Both the position numbers and the translations under genes were made by a program. From contig NC_135037.1 in NCBI RefSeq assembly GCF_051020975.1, forward strand, positions 806,001 to 870,000: DNA of 64,000 nucleotides, read 5' to 3'. This document shows positions 35,715-45,681 of this stretch, one piece after another. Position 1 is the stretch's first letter; the number at the start of each line of letters is the position of its first letter. The stretch is from Osmia lignaria lignaria. Lineage: Eukaryota > Arthropoda > Insecta > Hymenoptera > Megachilidae. The notes below the pieces were generated by a model that was given only the letters and a program-made list of their open reading frames with translations, searched no databases and was not told the origin of the DNA.

Positions 35715-37015
35715 TTCGCCGTTTTACCAGAAAATTAACGAGTTGACATAAATTGATTTAAAATATATTCGAACGTAGGTAATAAATAACACATTAAGGC
35801 AACAATAACTTTTTTATATAATGGTCTTTACTACACTGCACTGAATATCGTGAAACCTATTAAACTACTCCATGATACGATTCGATCGATCGAAGTCGAA
35901 AACCAGCGAGAATTATCGATCATTACGATTTTAAGTAATGCGTATTGCTACGTTGTCGCATGAATTTGGCTTTTGACACATTTATATCTAAATAGGGAGG
36001 CAATTGATGCGTACATACTTTTAAGTTGTTACATTTCGTAATAATATTTAATGTCATTATATTGCATTATTCAATTTCCAGTGTTATTCTAATACTTTAA
36101 GAATACTTTGGATTTTACGAGAGGAACTACCCAAGTGTTACGCTCACTTATTAACGAAACTTTGCCACATTGTAGAGCTCATCGTCCTGAACACGCCCAT
36201 ACCTCATTTTGGGGGCAGACGGCTAATTATTTAAAAGATATTAACGATTAAAACTAGTAAGTATGACAAACTAACAGGGTTGGGAAGTAACTCGTTATTT
36301 TTAACGAAGTTACAGTTACAGTTACTTATTTTCGGTAACTCTAACTTGACTTTGTTCTTTTTATTTTTGGTAACTAGTAACTATTTTAATAGTTAGTTTA
36401 AAAGTTACTTTATATATATTTCGACACTAGCCGTGCTGAAGTAAAAATGGCAACACCGCGGGAGTCCGGTCTGAATATATCAACACCTACCCTACTCTAT
36501 CTGCCTCCCGGACTCCCAGACTCTCAGCCAATCAACGTCGTCAGACTCCCGACACTCTCTGGACTTCACATAACCTCTTTGGTTTCGTTCCAATAATTTC
36601 GCTTGTTTCAAAGTTTTTATTAACTTATATACACGTTCATCAATTCTTAAATGTTTCAATTTGACCCAAAGATGGTTTCATTTTGCTTCATACCTAAATT
36701 TTCTTGAAACCACTGTAAATATTTCAAATATCATGCATCACAACACCAAACTACTGTGAGAGTACACAAAATATATATCACATTTATAACAATTTTATAC
36801 TACCACATCACTTCTATTTGCCATAGTTGCAACGTTTATATATTGTTTATACATAATTAACACAAAATAGTGTATATTACTACAGCTTTTAATTAAAAAA
36901 GACGTTAATTACAATTCCGAGCACAGGACTCTGTTTTTGAAAATAGGACTCCCGATTGTCACGTGAGCGGTGTTGCCACGTTGTTCAGCATGGCTAGTAC
37001 TAGAGTCGGCTGTGA

Positions 37016-37620
37016 AATGGTTAGCTCCGCGGTAAAACGCTTGACTCGCAATCTAACTGTCCAAGGTTCCCATAGTTCCTAATTTTTGTTCTTTTTTCTT
37101 TTTAATGATAATTTGTTTTTTTTTGAATAACTATTACAACTGAGCTATAATCATTGCATTTATTAATAATTAATTACATGTGCTGCAGTTTTTATAGAAT
37201 TTAAGTTATTTTTTCTATCCAATACGTACATTAACATCCTTACACACACACGCGCGGGCGTGTAAATATGAATTATAAATTTGCATGTAGTATAAATGAA
37301 TGTAACTAAATAAATATAATTAAATAAATTGAACTTGTAAAAACAAATAATAACAAATAAACGCGTGTAAATTTCGAATGCGGTAAGGATGTTAATATAC
37401 GTATTGGATAGAAAAGATAACTTAATTCTATCAAAATTGCAGCACATGTATTAGTTAATTATTAATAAATGCAATGATTATAGCACAGTTGTAATAGTTA
37501 TTCAAAAAAAGACAAATTATCATTAAAAAGAAAAAAGGAAAAAAAATTGGGAACTATGGACTTGAATCGTGGACAGTTAGAATTGCGAATCAAGCGTTTT
37601 ACCGTGGAGCTAACCATTTG
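37016..37620. repeat. 600-bp palindrome bordered by tRNA-like sequence
   Basis: The left arm begins ATGGTTAGCTCCGCGGTAAA, and the right arm is its inverse (TTTACCGTGGAGCTAACCAT). Pairing runs through oligo-T/oligo-A to a centre near 37320. Each outer 65 bp has TAGCTCCGCGG (box A-like); in the right arm GATTCAAGTCC (box B-like) follows 44 nt later, the spacing of tRNA genes. Confidence 0.65.
37548..37620 (-). ncRNA. tRNA-derived relic (SINE-head-like)
   Basis: Read on the minus strand, box A-like TAGCTCCACGG is followed by GGTAAAACGCTTGATTCGCAA (D arm and anticodon-arm-like) and box B-like GATTCAAGTCC at tRNA spacing. The acceptor and T stems do not pair, so it is not a functional tRNA. A second, more decayed copy lies at 37016-37080 on the plus strand. 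Confidence 0.3.
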
Positions 37621-38451
37621 TATGTATTAGTTTGTCATACTTCTCAATATATGCAGTTACTAGCTTCAATTGTTAATATCTTTTAAACAATTAGCCCTCT
37701 GCCCCCAAAATGTGGTGTGGGCGTGTTCAGGACGACTAGCTCTACAAGGTGGCAAAGTTTCATTAATAAGTGAGCGTAACACTTGGGTAGTTCCCCTCGT
37801 CAGTTTCGATACGTCATATGGGACATGTTGCCATCGGTGCACAGTATGTACATACTAATTTTCGTTACGGCATAAAATACGGGTGTTTGTTGGGCCTGAT
37901 ATAGAGGGATATGATACATGTACAAATATATATACATATATGTAATTTAACTTGGTACATAATGTTAAATAATAATAACTTGGAATCAAAAACATGTTTT
38001 TAGTTTTCATTTATAGGTATAAACTTATTTTTAAATTATCTAATTCTAATTATCGTTCTTTTTTTTTCTATAAACATTCCTTTCGTTTTATGTCAATTAT
38101 CGATTATACAATATTAATATTTAATGGAAATTTTATTACAGTTTTTAGATTTTACAATGTATAAAGTTCAAAGTATAAAGGCGCTCGATGGCTTTGTAGA
38201 TATCATTCATATTATATCAAAACATTATTCAAATTGTAAATTTGAAAAAAGACGTCGTGACGTCAAGTTTAAAGGTTAGTGCTGTGAATACCTTTAAAGT
38301 ATACGATCGTATAAAACTTTCTACAAGAAAAGTTTCTTTACAGTAGAGCGTTTAACATATGTTCAGTTAAATTTGAAATTGCTTTATGATCATTATCTTA
38401 GTTAACCTATTATTTGTGTATATACATCATATATTTTAGAAAAAAAATTTG

Positions 38452-39325
38452 ATGTGTAAAGTATTGTATGTGTCAATTTTGAAAAATATTTCTAAACAAT
38501 TCACTGTAGTGATGGCTGAAATGTTAAAAAAACTATCTTCTGCTGCATGTCACTTAAAATCTACGGTAAAATATGTTGGTAGTACACAAGCAGCTCCGTT
38601 GCAGCAAGCTGCTTTAGAAGAACGTTGCATCTTGGTTGATGCATTAGATAAACCTCTTGGTAAAGCAACAAAACGAGACTGTCATACAGTTAATTCTGAT
38701 GGCCAAGTTCTTCTTCATAGAGCGTTTAGTGTTTTCTTGTTTAATGGAAAAGGAGAATTGTTACTTCAAAAGCGATCTGCCAATAAGGTAAGCATTCTTG
38801 ATATATACAAAACATATTGTATTTGTGTTAGATTATTAATACCATTATAAATGCTATTGTTCATAGATAACATTTCCAAACCATTACACAAACACGTGTT
38901 GTAGTCATCCATTGGCTGAAATTCCTGAAGAAACAGAAGAGCATGAAGCAATTGGAATACGTAGAGCAGCACAAAGAAGACTTAATTATGAATTAGGAAT
39001 CCCCTTGTCTCAAATTCTTTTATCAGATTTTCTGTATCTAACAAGAATTCATTATCATGCAGTGAATGGATACTGGGGTGAACATGAAATAGATTATGTG
39101 CTATTTATGCAGAAGGATAATATTATATTAAATCCAAATTCAGATGAAATTAGTGAACTTCGTTGGGTGTCACAATCTGAAATTAATGACTTTGTGAAAA
39201 ATCTTAATTCTCCGTTGAGTCCTTGGTTTGAATTAATTCTTAAACATAAATTGCCACTTTGGTGGAATAATTTACACGCACTGGAAAAAATGCAAGATCA
39301 TAATACGATTCAAAGATTTGTATAA
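38452..39325 (+). CDS. Idi: Isopentenyl-diphosphate delta-isomerase
   Basis: Two exons, 38452-38787 and 38867-39325, with a GTAAGC donor and ATAG acceptor, phase 0, giving 264 residues. The enzyme interconverts IPP and DMAPP in the mevalonate/isoprenoid pathway (juvenile hormone, ubiquinone, prenylation). Nudix-type IDI motifs are present: RDCHTVNSDGQVLLHRAFSV, the active-site Cys in YTNTCCSHPL (C123/C124), EEHEAIGIRRAAQRRL, WGEHEIDYVLF and DEISELRWV. The first 40 residues are basic and free of acidic ones except one Glu, so they could target mitochondria or peroxisomes. A second in-frame ATG (38512) would give a shorter cytosolic form. A non-coding first exon ending near 38272 (AAAG|GTTAGT) and an acceptor near 38440 are possible. 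AATAAA follows near 39350. It is convergent with the THAP gene. Confidence 0.95.
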
Positions 39326-39877
39326 CATTTTTATAAACTGAAAATAGATATAATAAAGTTAAATCAAGGTTTTATGTTTAAGTAATATCATTTTTTCAGT
39401 ATACTAATATTTGTATTACCTAATTGTATACTTCAAAGAAGACTTATGCTGGATTATTATGGAATTAAATATAAAGTTCTTCAGTTAAAATAATAAATTA
39501 GATAAGTTGTAAAAGTATAATTTATTTATTAACATAACGAGGTGTAAATACAAAATAAAAAAATTTGTTATCTGAAAAACAATTTTGTAAGTATAAGGTA
39601 AAAGGTGAATTAAATATTTTCAACTAATATTGTTTAATAAAATAGCTTTGATGTATAGGTACCAAAGTTACTTTAGAAAATGATCATTATATTTCATTAT
39701 TCCTTTACATACCTGTTTACATAATTTTATTTGAAATTTATTTATTTGCCATTTTGAGACTTTTTTTTCATTCATTGAACGTATTTATGTTTATATTGTA
39801 TACAGAAACTATCAACAGCAAATTATAGTAATATGTGTTCACTTTATTGCCATAAGTTCAAAATTAGATTGCAACAA

Positions 39878-40255
39878 TTAGCTAAAATAATAGGTGCTAT
39901 TTGACTTCAACTCACAAGGAAATATATCGACGTCTTGACATCCTAACTTTTGTTTTAAAATATATATTTCCTGACCGACGGAATCCGGGGTATCATCATT
40001 GGATTTCACATCATATATTATTGGTTCCGCACTCGCTTTTAATCTACCACTTGGACAAATTGCAGTTTCCGGAAAATGTCGGCTACATATTCGCAATTTC
40101 TTTAATTCTGCATCTGATTCCTCTGCCAGATGATCGTAACCACTATTTACTAACCACATTATTAATTGATTTCTCTTAGTGACAGGTAAACGATAAAATT
40201 TGACATTTAATATATTGTCCCTACTTCTCATATCACAATTTTTATAAATACAAGT
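39878..40255 (-). CDS. THAP-domain protein, terminal exon
   Basis: The frame runs from a likely acceptor (TAG at 40258-40256) to the stop near 39878. The zinc-binding THAP signature is complete: C-x4-C (CIYKNC at the exon start), VKFYRLP, a Trp (LIMWLVNSG), C-x2-H (RICSRHF), and a degenerate AVPTIF box (AEPIIY). THAP domains bind DNA in transcription factors and in P-element-like transposases. The exon starts one residue before the first Cys, so only a short upstream exon with the start codon is missing, and I could not locate it. After the domain come only about 40 residues, ending SNSTYYF. It could be a small regulatory gene or a THAP fragment from a transposon. Confidence 0.7.
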   Translation of the reverse strand, partial: TCIYKNCDMRSRDNILNVKFYRLPVTKRNQLIMWLVNSGYDHLAEESDAELKKLRICSRHFPETAICPSGRLKASAEPIIYDVKSNDDTPDSVGQEIYILKQKLGCQDVDIFPCELKSNSTYYFS

Positions 40256-40629
40256 CTAGCTATGAGTCAATTTCATCGTCATTTTCCTGTCAATTTTAAA
40301 TAATGAAATAAAATTATTTTCTACTCCACTGTCACTACGCTCTACACTTCTACTGCATACTCGAAAAAAAGTTAATGCAATAAACTTATTTCCTTATTTG
40401 TTAAGGATTCGTACTGCTCTACTATCAGTACACTCTATACTTCCCACTTCGTTTTCAAAAAGACGTTCTTGTTTCCACGATGTCGCGAAATACATATGCC
40501 ATTCTCTATTAAAAATACCTACTTTTACTACCTGTGAAAAAGGTAAAAATGCCCCCACCTGTTAACAGTACGCTAAAGGACGAATCTCTGTTAACAGTTA
40601 AATGATATTTTTGGTTTAAGAATCATTAT

Positions 40630-40873
40630 TTTATAAATATAACAGTAATTTTCGAATTATTTTTTATTCAATTCTTCTATTTTTTTCACAATGTCACGTA
40701 CCAAATATTCTTATTTTTCATATATTTATGTAGTATCGATTATGAAATAACGATTAGAGTGGTTTTATAAATATAACAGTAATTTTCGAATTATTTTTTA
40801 TTCAGTTGTATTTTTTCAGAATGTTACATATGAAATATTCTTATTTTTCATATATTTATTTAATATCCATTAT
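40630..40873. repeat. Two direct repeat units of about 133-bp period
   Basis: TTTTATAAATATAACAGTAA..TTCGAATTATTTTTTATTCA..AAATATTCTTATTTTTCATA occurs from 40630 and again from 40763. It is an AT-rich tandem duplication with no coding function visible. Confidence 0.75.
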
Positions 40874-41561
40874 TACAATAATTGTATTATTATATTATAA
40901 TAAGAATGTAATCCAATTATAAGGTAAAATATAATTATTGTACTGTGGCAAAGTTAAATCATCTCGTTGGTGGTATAACAGTTTTTTTCGGCGGTACAAT
41001 GGGTAATATCACTATTCTACATTATTCATCATTCCTATTTACCGATTGTACCCCAGGCCCACTGTGCCCACTTGACGTGCCGAACTTTAACACAGGGGAT
41101 GGCAGTCTTTAACAGTACCTCGTCGGTGCGGTTGATCGAGAGACGAGGGTGCCACATATGTAAGTACTTACATATTTACATGTATCCAGGGCCGGGCGCG
41201 AGGCAGGTTCAGCGCGTTCGCCAGAAACCGGCCTTGTGTTTTGAAAGGCCCCGCGATCTACAAAAACTCGCGGTTGAAACTAATAAAAAATTATCTTGGT
41301 AATTATTAAGATTAGGTTACACCTCACCGATTTTAATGAAATTTAAATATATTGTAAAACTCAACATTTTGAACAACTTTTTCTTATACATATAACCGCC
41401 GCTCGGCTTTGGTTTTCGAGATATTTTCGAAACACCTGTCGAAACTAACACATTGAATGCTGGCCATCCGTGTGTGTCCGTGACAACGTACGCATTAGTA
41501 TGGGATCGCCGCTTTTCTACTGTTTCTGCAGGCAACAGCACGGTGACCGATGACCAATATA

Positions 41562-41946
41562 CAGGGTGTTCGATAACAGGTGGGCAAAATTTTAAGGGGT
41601 GATTCTAGGAATCAAAATAAGACGAAAATCAAGAATAACGAAATAGTGTTTACGGCTTTGTTTTCCAATAATTAACGTTAAAAAATTCGAATAAAAAGCG
41701 CCTGAAATCTGCAATCCGCCCAGCACCGACGACTGAACGTCAGGTCAGCAGGGGAAGGTACAGTCGTAACCAAGAATCGTTGAATAGTAGAAACTTACCT
41801 CGTGCTATTCTGTTTCTCGGTACTGCGGCATTCGGCTTCGATTCTTGGTTATGACTGTACCGACCCCTGCTGACCTGACGTTCAGTCGTCGGTGCTGGGC
41901 AGGTTGCAGGTTTCAGGCGCTTTTTCAGGCGTTGTCGAACACCCTG
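41562..41946. mobile_element. 385-bp CAGGGTGTTCGA MITE
   Basis: TA-flanked; starts CAGGGTGTTCGATAAC and ends GTTGTCGAACACCCTG. The inner arms pair well: GCACCGACGACTGAACGTCA with TGACGTTCAGTCGTCGGTGC, and CAAGAATCG with CGATTCTTG, around a loop of about 85 bp. Confidence 0.85.
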
Positions 41947-42186
41947 TATACCTTGTGTACTTCTGCATGCATGATTTCAATGTATCGTAGCTATAATGGC
42001 AGCTGAGAATTTAATATAGCCTAACGGTTAGGCCCTAACCTAACCCACTCCACTCTACCTAATCAGTGAATTAAGTTCGGTTAGGGTAAAGTAATATTCT
42101 GATCGCCTAACGGCGACCAGACACACATACTGAGATTCAAAATTATGAAAGTTAGTTAAATTTAATTTTTAAGCCCACCCGTAATA

Positions 42187-43750
42187 CAGTAAAAGCTGGA
42201 TATATGCAACAAACATTGGGACCCAGACGTTGCATATATCCAGCCGAGGTGTCGAATCTCGGGTTACACGTGACGACCAGCCAAGCGTGAACGTAGAAAG
42301 GGACAGACAGTGGTGGAAAAAGAGAGGTCCGATAATCAAAGGAAAGAGCCGAAACGTATCGGTGTGACTAATACTAATTGAATCAAAAAACTTTTTTATT
42401 TTTCACTTTTTTTTAGTGAAACTTTTACTAGCGCATTGGTGAGATTTTTGCGATTAAAGTGGTACCAAACACGAGATAATTTCAATTATAATTACTTACT
42501 AAAATTGATGTTAAAAGTTGGCGAAAAGCAAGAGAGATCGAAATCAAAACCAGTCGCGGTGTCGGCTTTGGTTTCAAAGGTTTCATTTATTCTAGCGAGG
42601 TGTCGATTCTGGGCATTTAATGTTTCATTTATTCAAGCGAGGAGTCGATTCCGGGCATTTAATGTTTTATTTATTCAAGCAAGGAGTCGATTCCGGGCAT
42701 TTAATGTTTCATATATCCAAGCGAGGTGTCGATTCTGAATCCGTACACATGTTTTCTATTCAGCCAACATGCCGATTCTGTGTCCGTACACGTCTTTTGT
42801 ATTCAGCCGCCATCATTTATATTCAGTCGTGGTGTCAATTCCATGTCGTTTATTCTATTACTATTGTTTATAAATATAATTCAACCTATATCGAGTTTGG
42901 TATCATTTTAATCAGAAAAATCTCACAAATGCGTTAGTAAAAGTTTCATTGAGAAAAGGTTAAAAATAAAAAGGTTTTATCGTTGAATTAGTATTAGTCA
43001 CACCAATATTACGGTAGGATCATATTACACGGTTTCCTGGTCGAACGGCTCGGTTCGCCTAGGGGGATCCCCCCAAGTGGAGGGGATAGCAATGTTTCAC
43101 TTATCCAAGCATTCTTTCGTTGAATTTATCCAGGTTTTACTGTAATATGATCCGACCGTAATATCGGTGTGACACCAAAGATACATCAAACACGCAACAT
43201 GCAACATACAACACGTCGCATGTTGTGTACGAACGTAGAATAGGTATCGCGGCACGGTACAAACGATTTGTACGGACGTAGAATCGACACCAGGACTGGA
43301 TATATGCAACGTTTAAATGCCCAGAATCGACACCTCGGCTGGATATATGCAACGTTTGAAACCCGAGTCGACACCGCAACCGGTTTTCATTTCCAATCCT
43401 CCTTTGCTTTTCGCCAACTTTTAACATCAATTTTAGCAAGTAATTATAATTCAAACTATATCATGTTTGGTATCATTTTAATCCGAAAAATTTCACCAAT
43501 AAAAAAAAGTAAAAGTTTCAGTAAAAAAAATTCAAAAATAAAAAAGTTTTATAGTTGAATTAGTATTAGTCACACCGATACGTTTCGGCTCTTTCCTTTG
43601 ATCATCGGACCTCTCTCTTTCCACCAATGTCTGTCCTTTTCTACGTTCACGCTTGGCTGCTCGTCGCGTGTAACCCGAGATTAGACACCTCGGCTGAATA
43701 TATGCAACGTCTGGATCCCAATGTTTGTTGCATATATCCAGCTTTTACTG
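42187..43750. mobile_element. Pogo-like composite element, near-identical to the 10.3-kb copy
   Basis: TA-flanked (42185-42186, 43751-43752) with subfamily-A termini (CAGTAAAAGCTGGATATATG) at both ends. From about 42250 to the right end it matches 10480-11986 with only about a dozen differences by eye. That match includes the nested subfamily-B right end (..CCAGGTTTTACTGTAATATG). Its left end is not that of the 10.3-kb copy: it is the inverse of the right arm, so the copy is a chimera. Confidence 0.8.
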
Positions 43751-44522
43751 TACCATTTTTCTGCTGAAACTTCGAGGGGTGATTTCACCCCCTAAACTTG
43801 CGATTGGGCACCTATAAAAAATACGTGTCCCTTATTTTCACCTGCTTAATATATCCACCAAGTTTCATTAAAATCGGGGACTAAAATCTAGAATCTATGT
43901 TTCCTTGTTAGTTTATTTCTAACATACATACCTATGAATCATAGGCTATGATTAATGAAAATGAGGAACACTGAAAGTAAATGAAATATAATAAAATATT
44001 ATTTACTTTTGTTTGATATTCTCTTTATTGTAGTTTCCAATGATTTAGTTAAAATTACCTTAATAGGATGATGTAAAAGATATAAAAATTTAATTTTCCA
44101 TATTTGGGTAATTTATTCATTCGTTGGTGAATTTGTAGGAAAGCTACTCCCCCTCCGATTTCGATGATTTTTAAATTGTAAAATTCGTCATTTTAAGCAA
44201 CTTTTTTCCTCTCTGTATTGGACCTTCCTCTTTTTAATGAGCCCTCACCCAGCCCCAATTCTTCTCATATAAGGACGAAAAGTGTATTCCCGTAAACTCC
44301 TTTCTAGGACCATTTTTGCCGGTAATGAAAAAAATTTTCGCTGCATTAACCGTGTCTACTTTATGCCTGCTATTTATTTTGAGAGAGAGGAGAAGGTAAG
44401 ACCATCAGCCGCTTTTGGTCAGCAGGTTAGGTTAGGTTCGTCAAGAGAGTACGGCGATCATACCTAGACGCTTGCAGATAGAAAAGAAAGAAAGACTTCG
44501 GTAGGAGAGTTCGGCGATAATA

Positions 44523-44730
44523 CAGGGTGATTCTCTCGCTACGCAAGACAAAAACCGTGCCGCACAATCGAACCCTGCTATTTTTGCAGGTAAAGAGACC
44601 CAGGGGCCATTTCGCCGGACCCAAAACTGTTTTGTGTGTGTTTAAGGCTGAGACGAAGACAAGAAACGGAACAGCAAGGGTTCCATTGTGCGGCACGGCT
44701 TTTGTCTTGCGTAGCGAGAGAATCACCCTG
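44523..44730. mobile_element. 208-bp MITE with 57-bp near-perfect TIRs
   Basis: TA on both sides (44521-44522, 44731-44732). Both ends read CAGGGTGATTCTCTCGCTAC inward, and pairing continues through GTGCCGCACAAT. No coding potential. The end sequence is shared with the element at 6584-7136. Confidence 0.88.
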
Positions 44731-45681
44731 TATCTGGACGTCTGTCGGCCGAGAGAGTACAGAGCATCTACTGGACGCCTTATATTAATTGTAAAGCGAA
44801 CTACTCAATTAGTTAGAGAAAAAAATGAATTTTGAAACCTTGTCAATTCTTATCCTTGTGCTCCTTTCTAGTCTTAATAAATTATGTTTGTTCAACAGAT
44901 TCCTTCACCCTTTAACAAGCTATAGATATAATATAAATTAAATTTCAAGGTTTTGAAATTCAAATAGTAAAACTTCAAAAATTCAGAATTCTGATTTCAA
45001 ATTCGGTCCAATTTTGAAATTTTAATTTTACAGTTTTCAAAACTCTAAAATCTAAATTGTCAGGTTTCAAAATATATTAAATAAATGCTTACTAGGGATA
45101 CATTCACACGTGTATTGAGAGCGCTCCTTCTCTTACATCCATGGGCGTCCGCAAGGAGGGGCAATCGGGGCACTGCGCCCCCTTGGATTGAGAGAGAGTC
45201 GGATGTCGAATACAGTATTTATTGTCTCCTTCCTTTGAAACTCCGTCTCTTTTTCGCTCGAACTATCTTGTATCTCGAATTGTTCTTGACTCTCCTTTTC
45301 TTTCACACGGCTATAGCATACATTCGTTAATCTAGAAGTGATATTTTATATCATGCCCCCCTAAAAAAAATCCTACGAATGCCAATGCTTGCATCGCCAT
45401 TTTCGCTAGGAAAGTTTGCCATGTTTGGTTCTGTCCTACTATAGGGAACTGGGAAGACTGCATGTGTAAAGAATGCGGGTCTGATGCAGACTTTTGGCTG
45501 AAGCGTATTATTGGTCGTAATAGTCGCATCTTTCTACTAATTATTAGGCTCGTGTTAAAATAGTGCCCTTCTGCACAGGATATCAGTGTTTCTCTTGAAA
45601 TCCCTTATAAAACTTACCTAAGGCGTTTAATTATTCATCTAACTCGAATTGATAAATAAAAGATATTAGGTTCTTTTCATT

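Larger units (their letters stand above)
36118..37802. mobile_element. 1.7-kb fold-back element
   Basis: Arms of about 145 bp face each other. The left starts GAGAGGAACTACCCAAGTGT (36118) and the right ends ACACTTGGGTAGTTCCCCTC (about 37802). Both contain CTGCCCCCAAAAT and GGGCGTGTTCAGGACGA in mirrored form. Inside are a CAGGGTTGGGAAGTAACTCG stretch (about 36276) with GTAACT-rich text and the 37016-37620 palindrome. No transposase frame. It separates PP5 from IDI. Confidence 0.75.
40256..45681. other. Repeat-filled interval between THAP and CYP4
   Basis: Apart from the listed elements, I see no gene. TTAAAGT/AACTTTAACACAGG text near 41060-41100 is an inverse match to 53367-53420. A block at 41320-41520 resembles the arms of the 4790-5850 fold-back. 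41985-42130 is TAACCTAA-rich, similar to 22590-22770. Confidence 0.5.

Noticed and set aside
37016..37085. Functional tRNA gene
   Set aside because: Box A and part of a box B are visible, but acceptor and T stems do not pair and the D stem is broken; it is kept only as a tRNA-derived relic.
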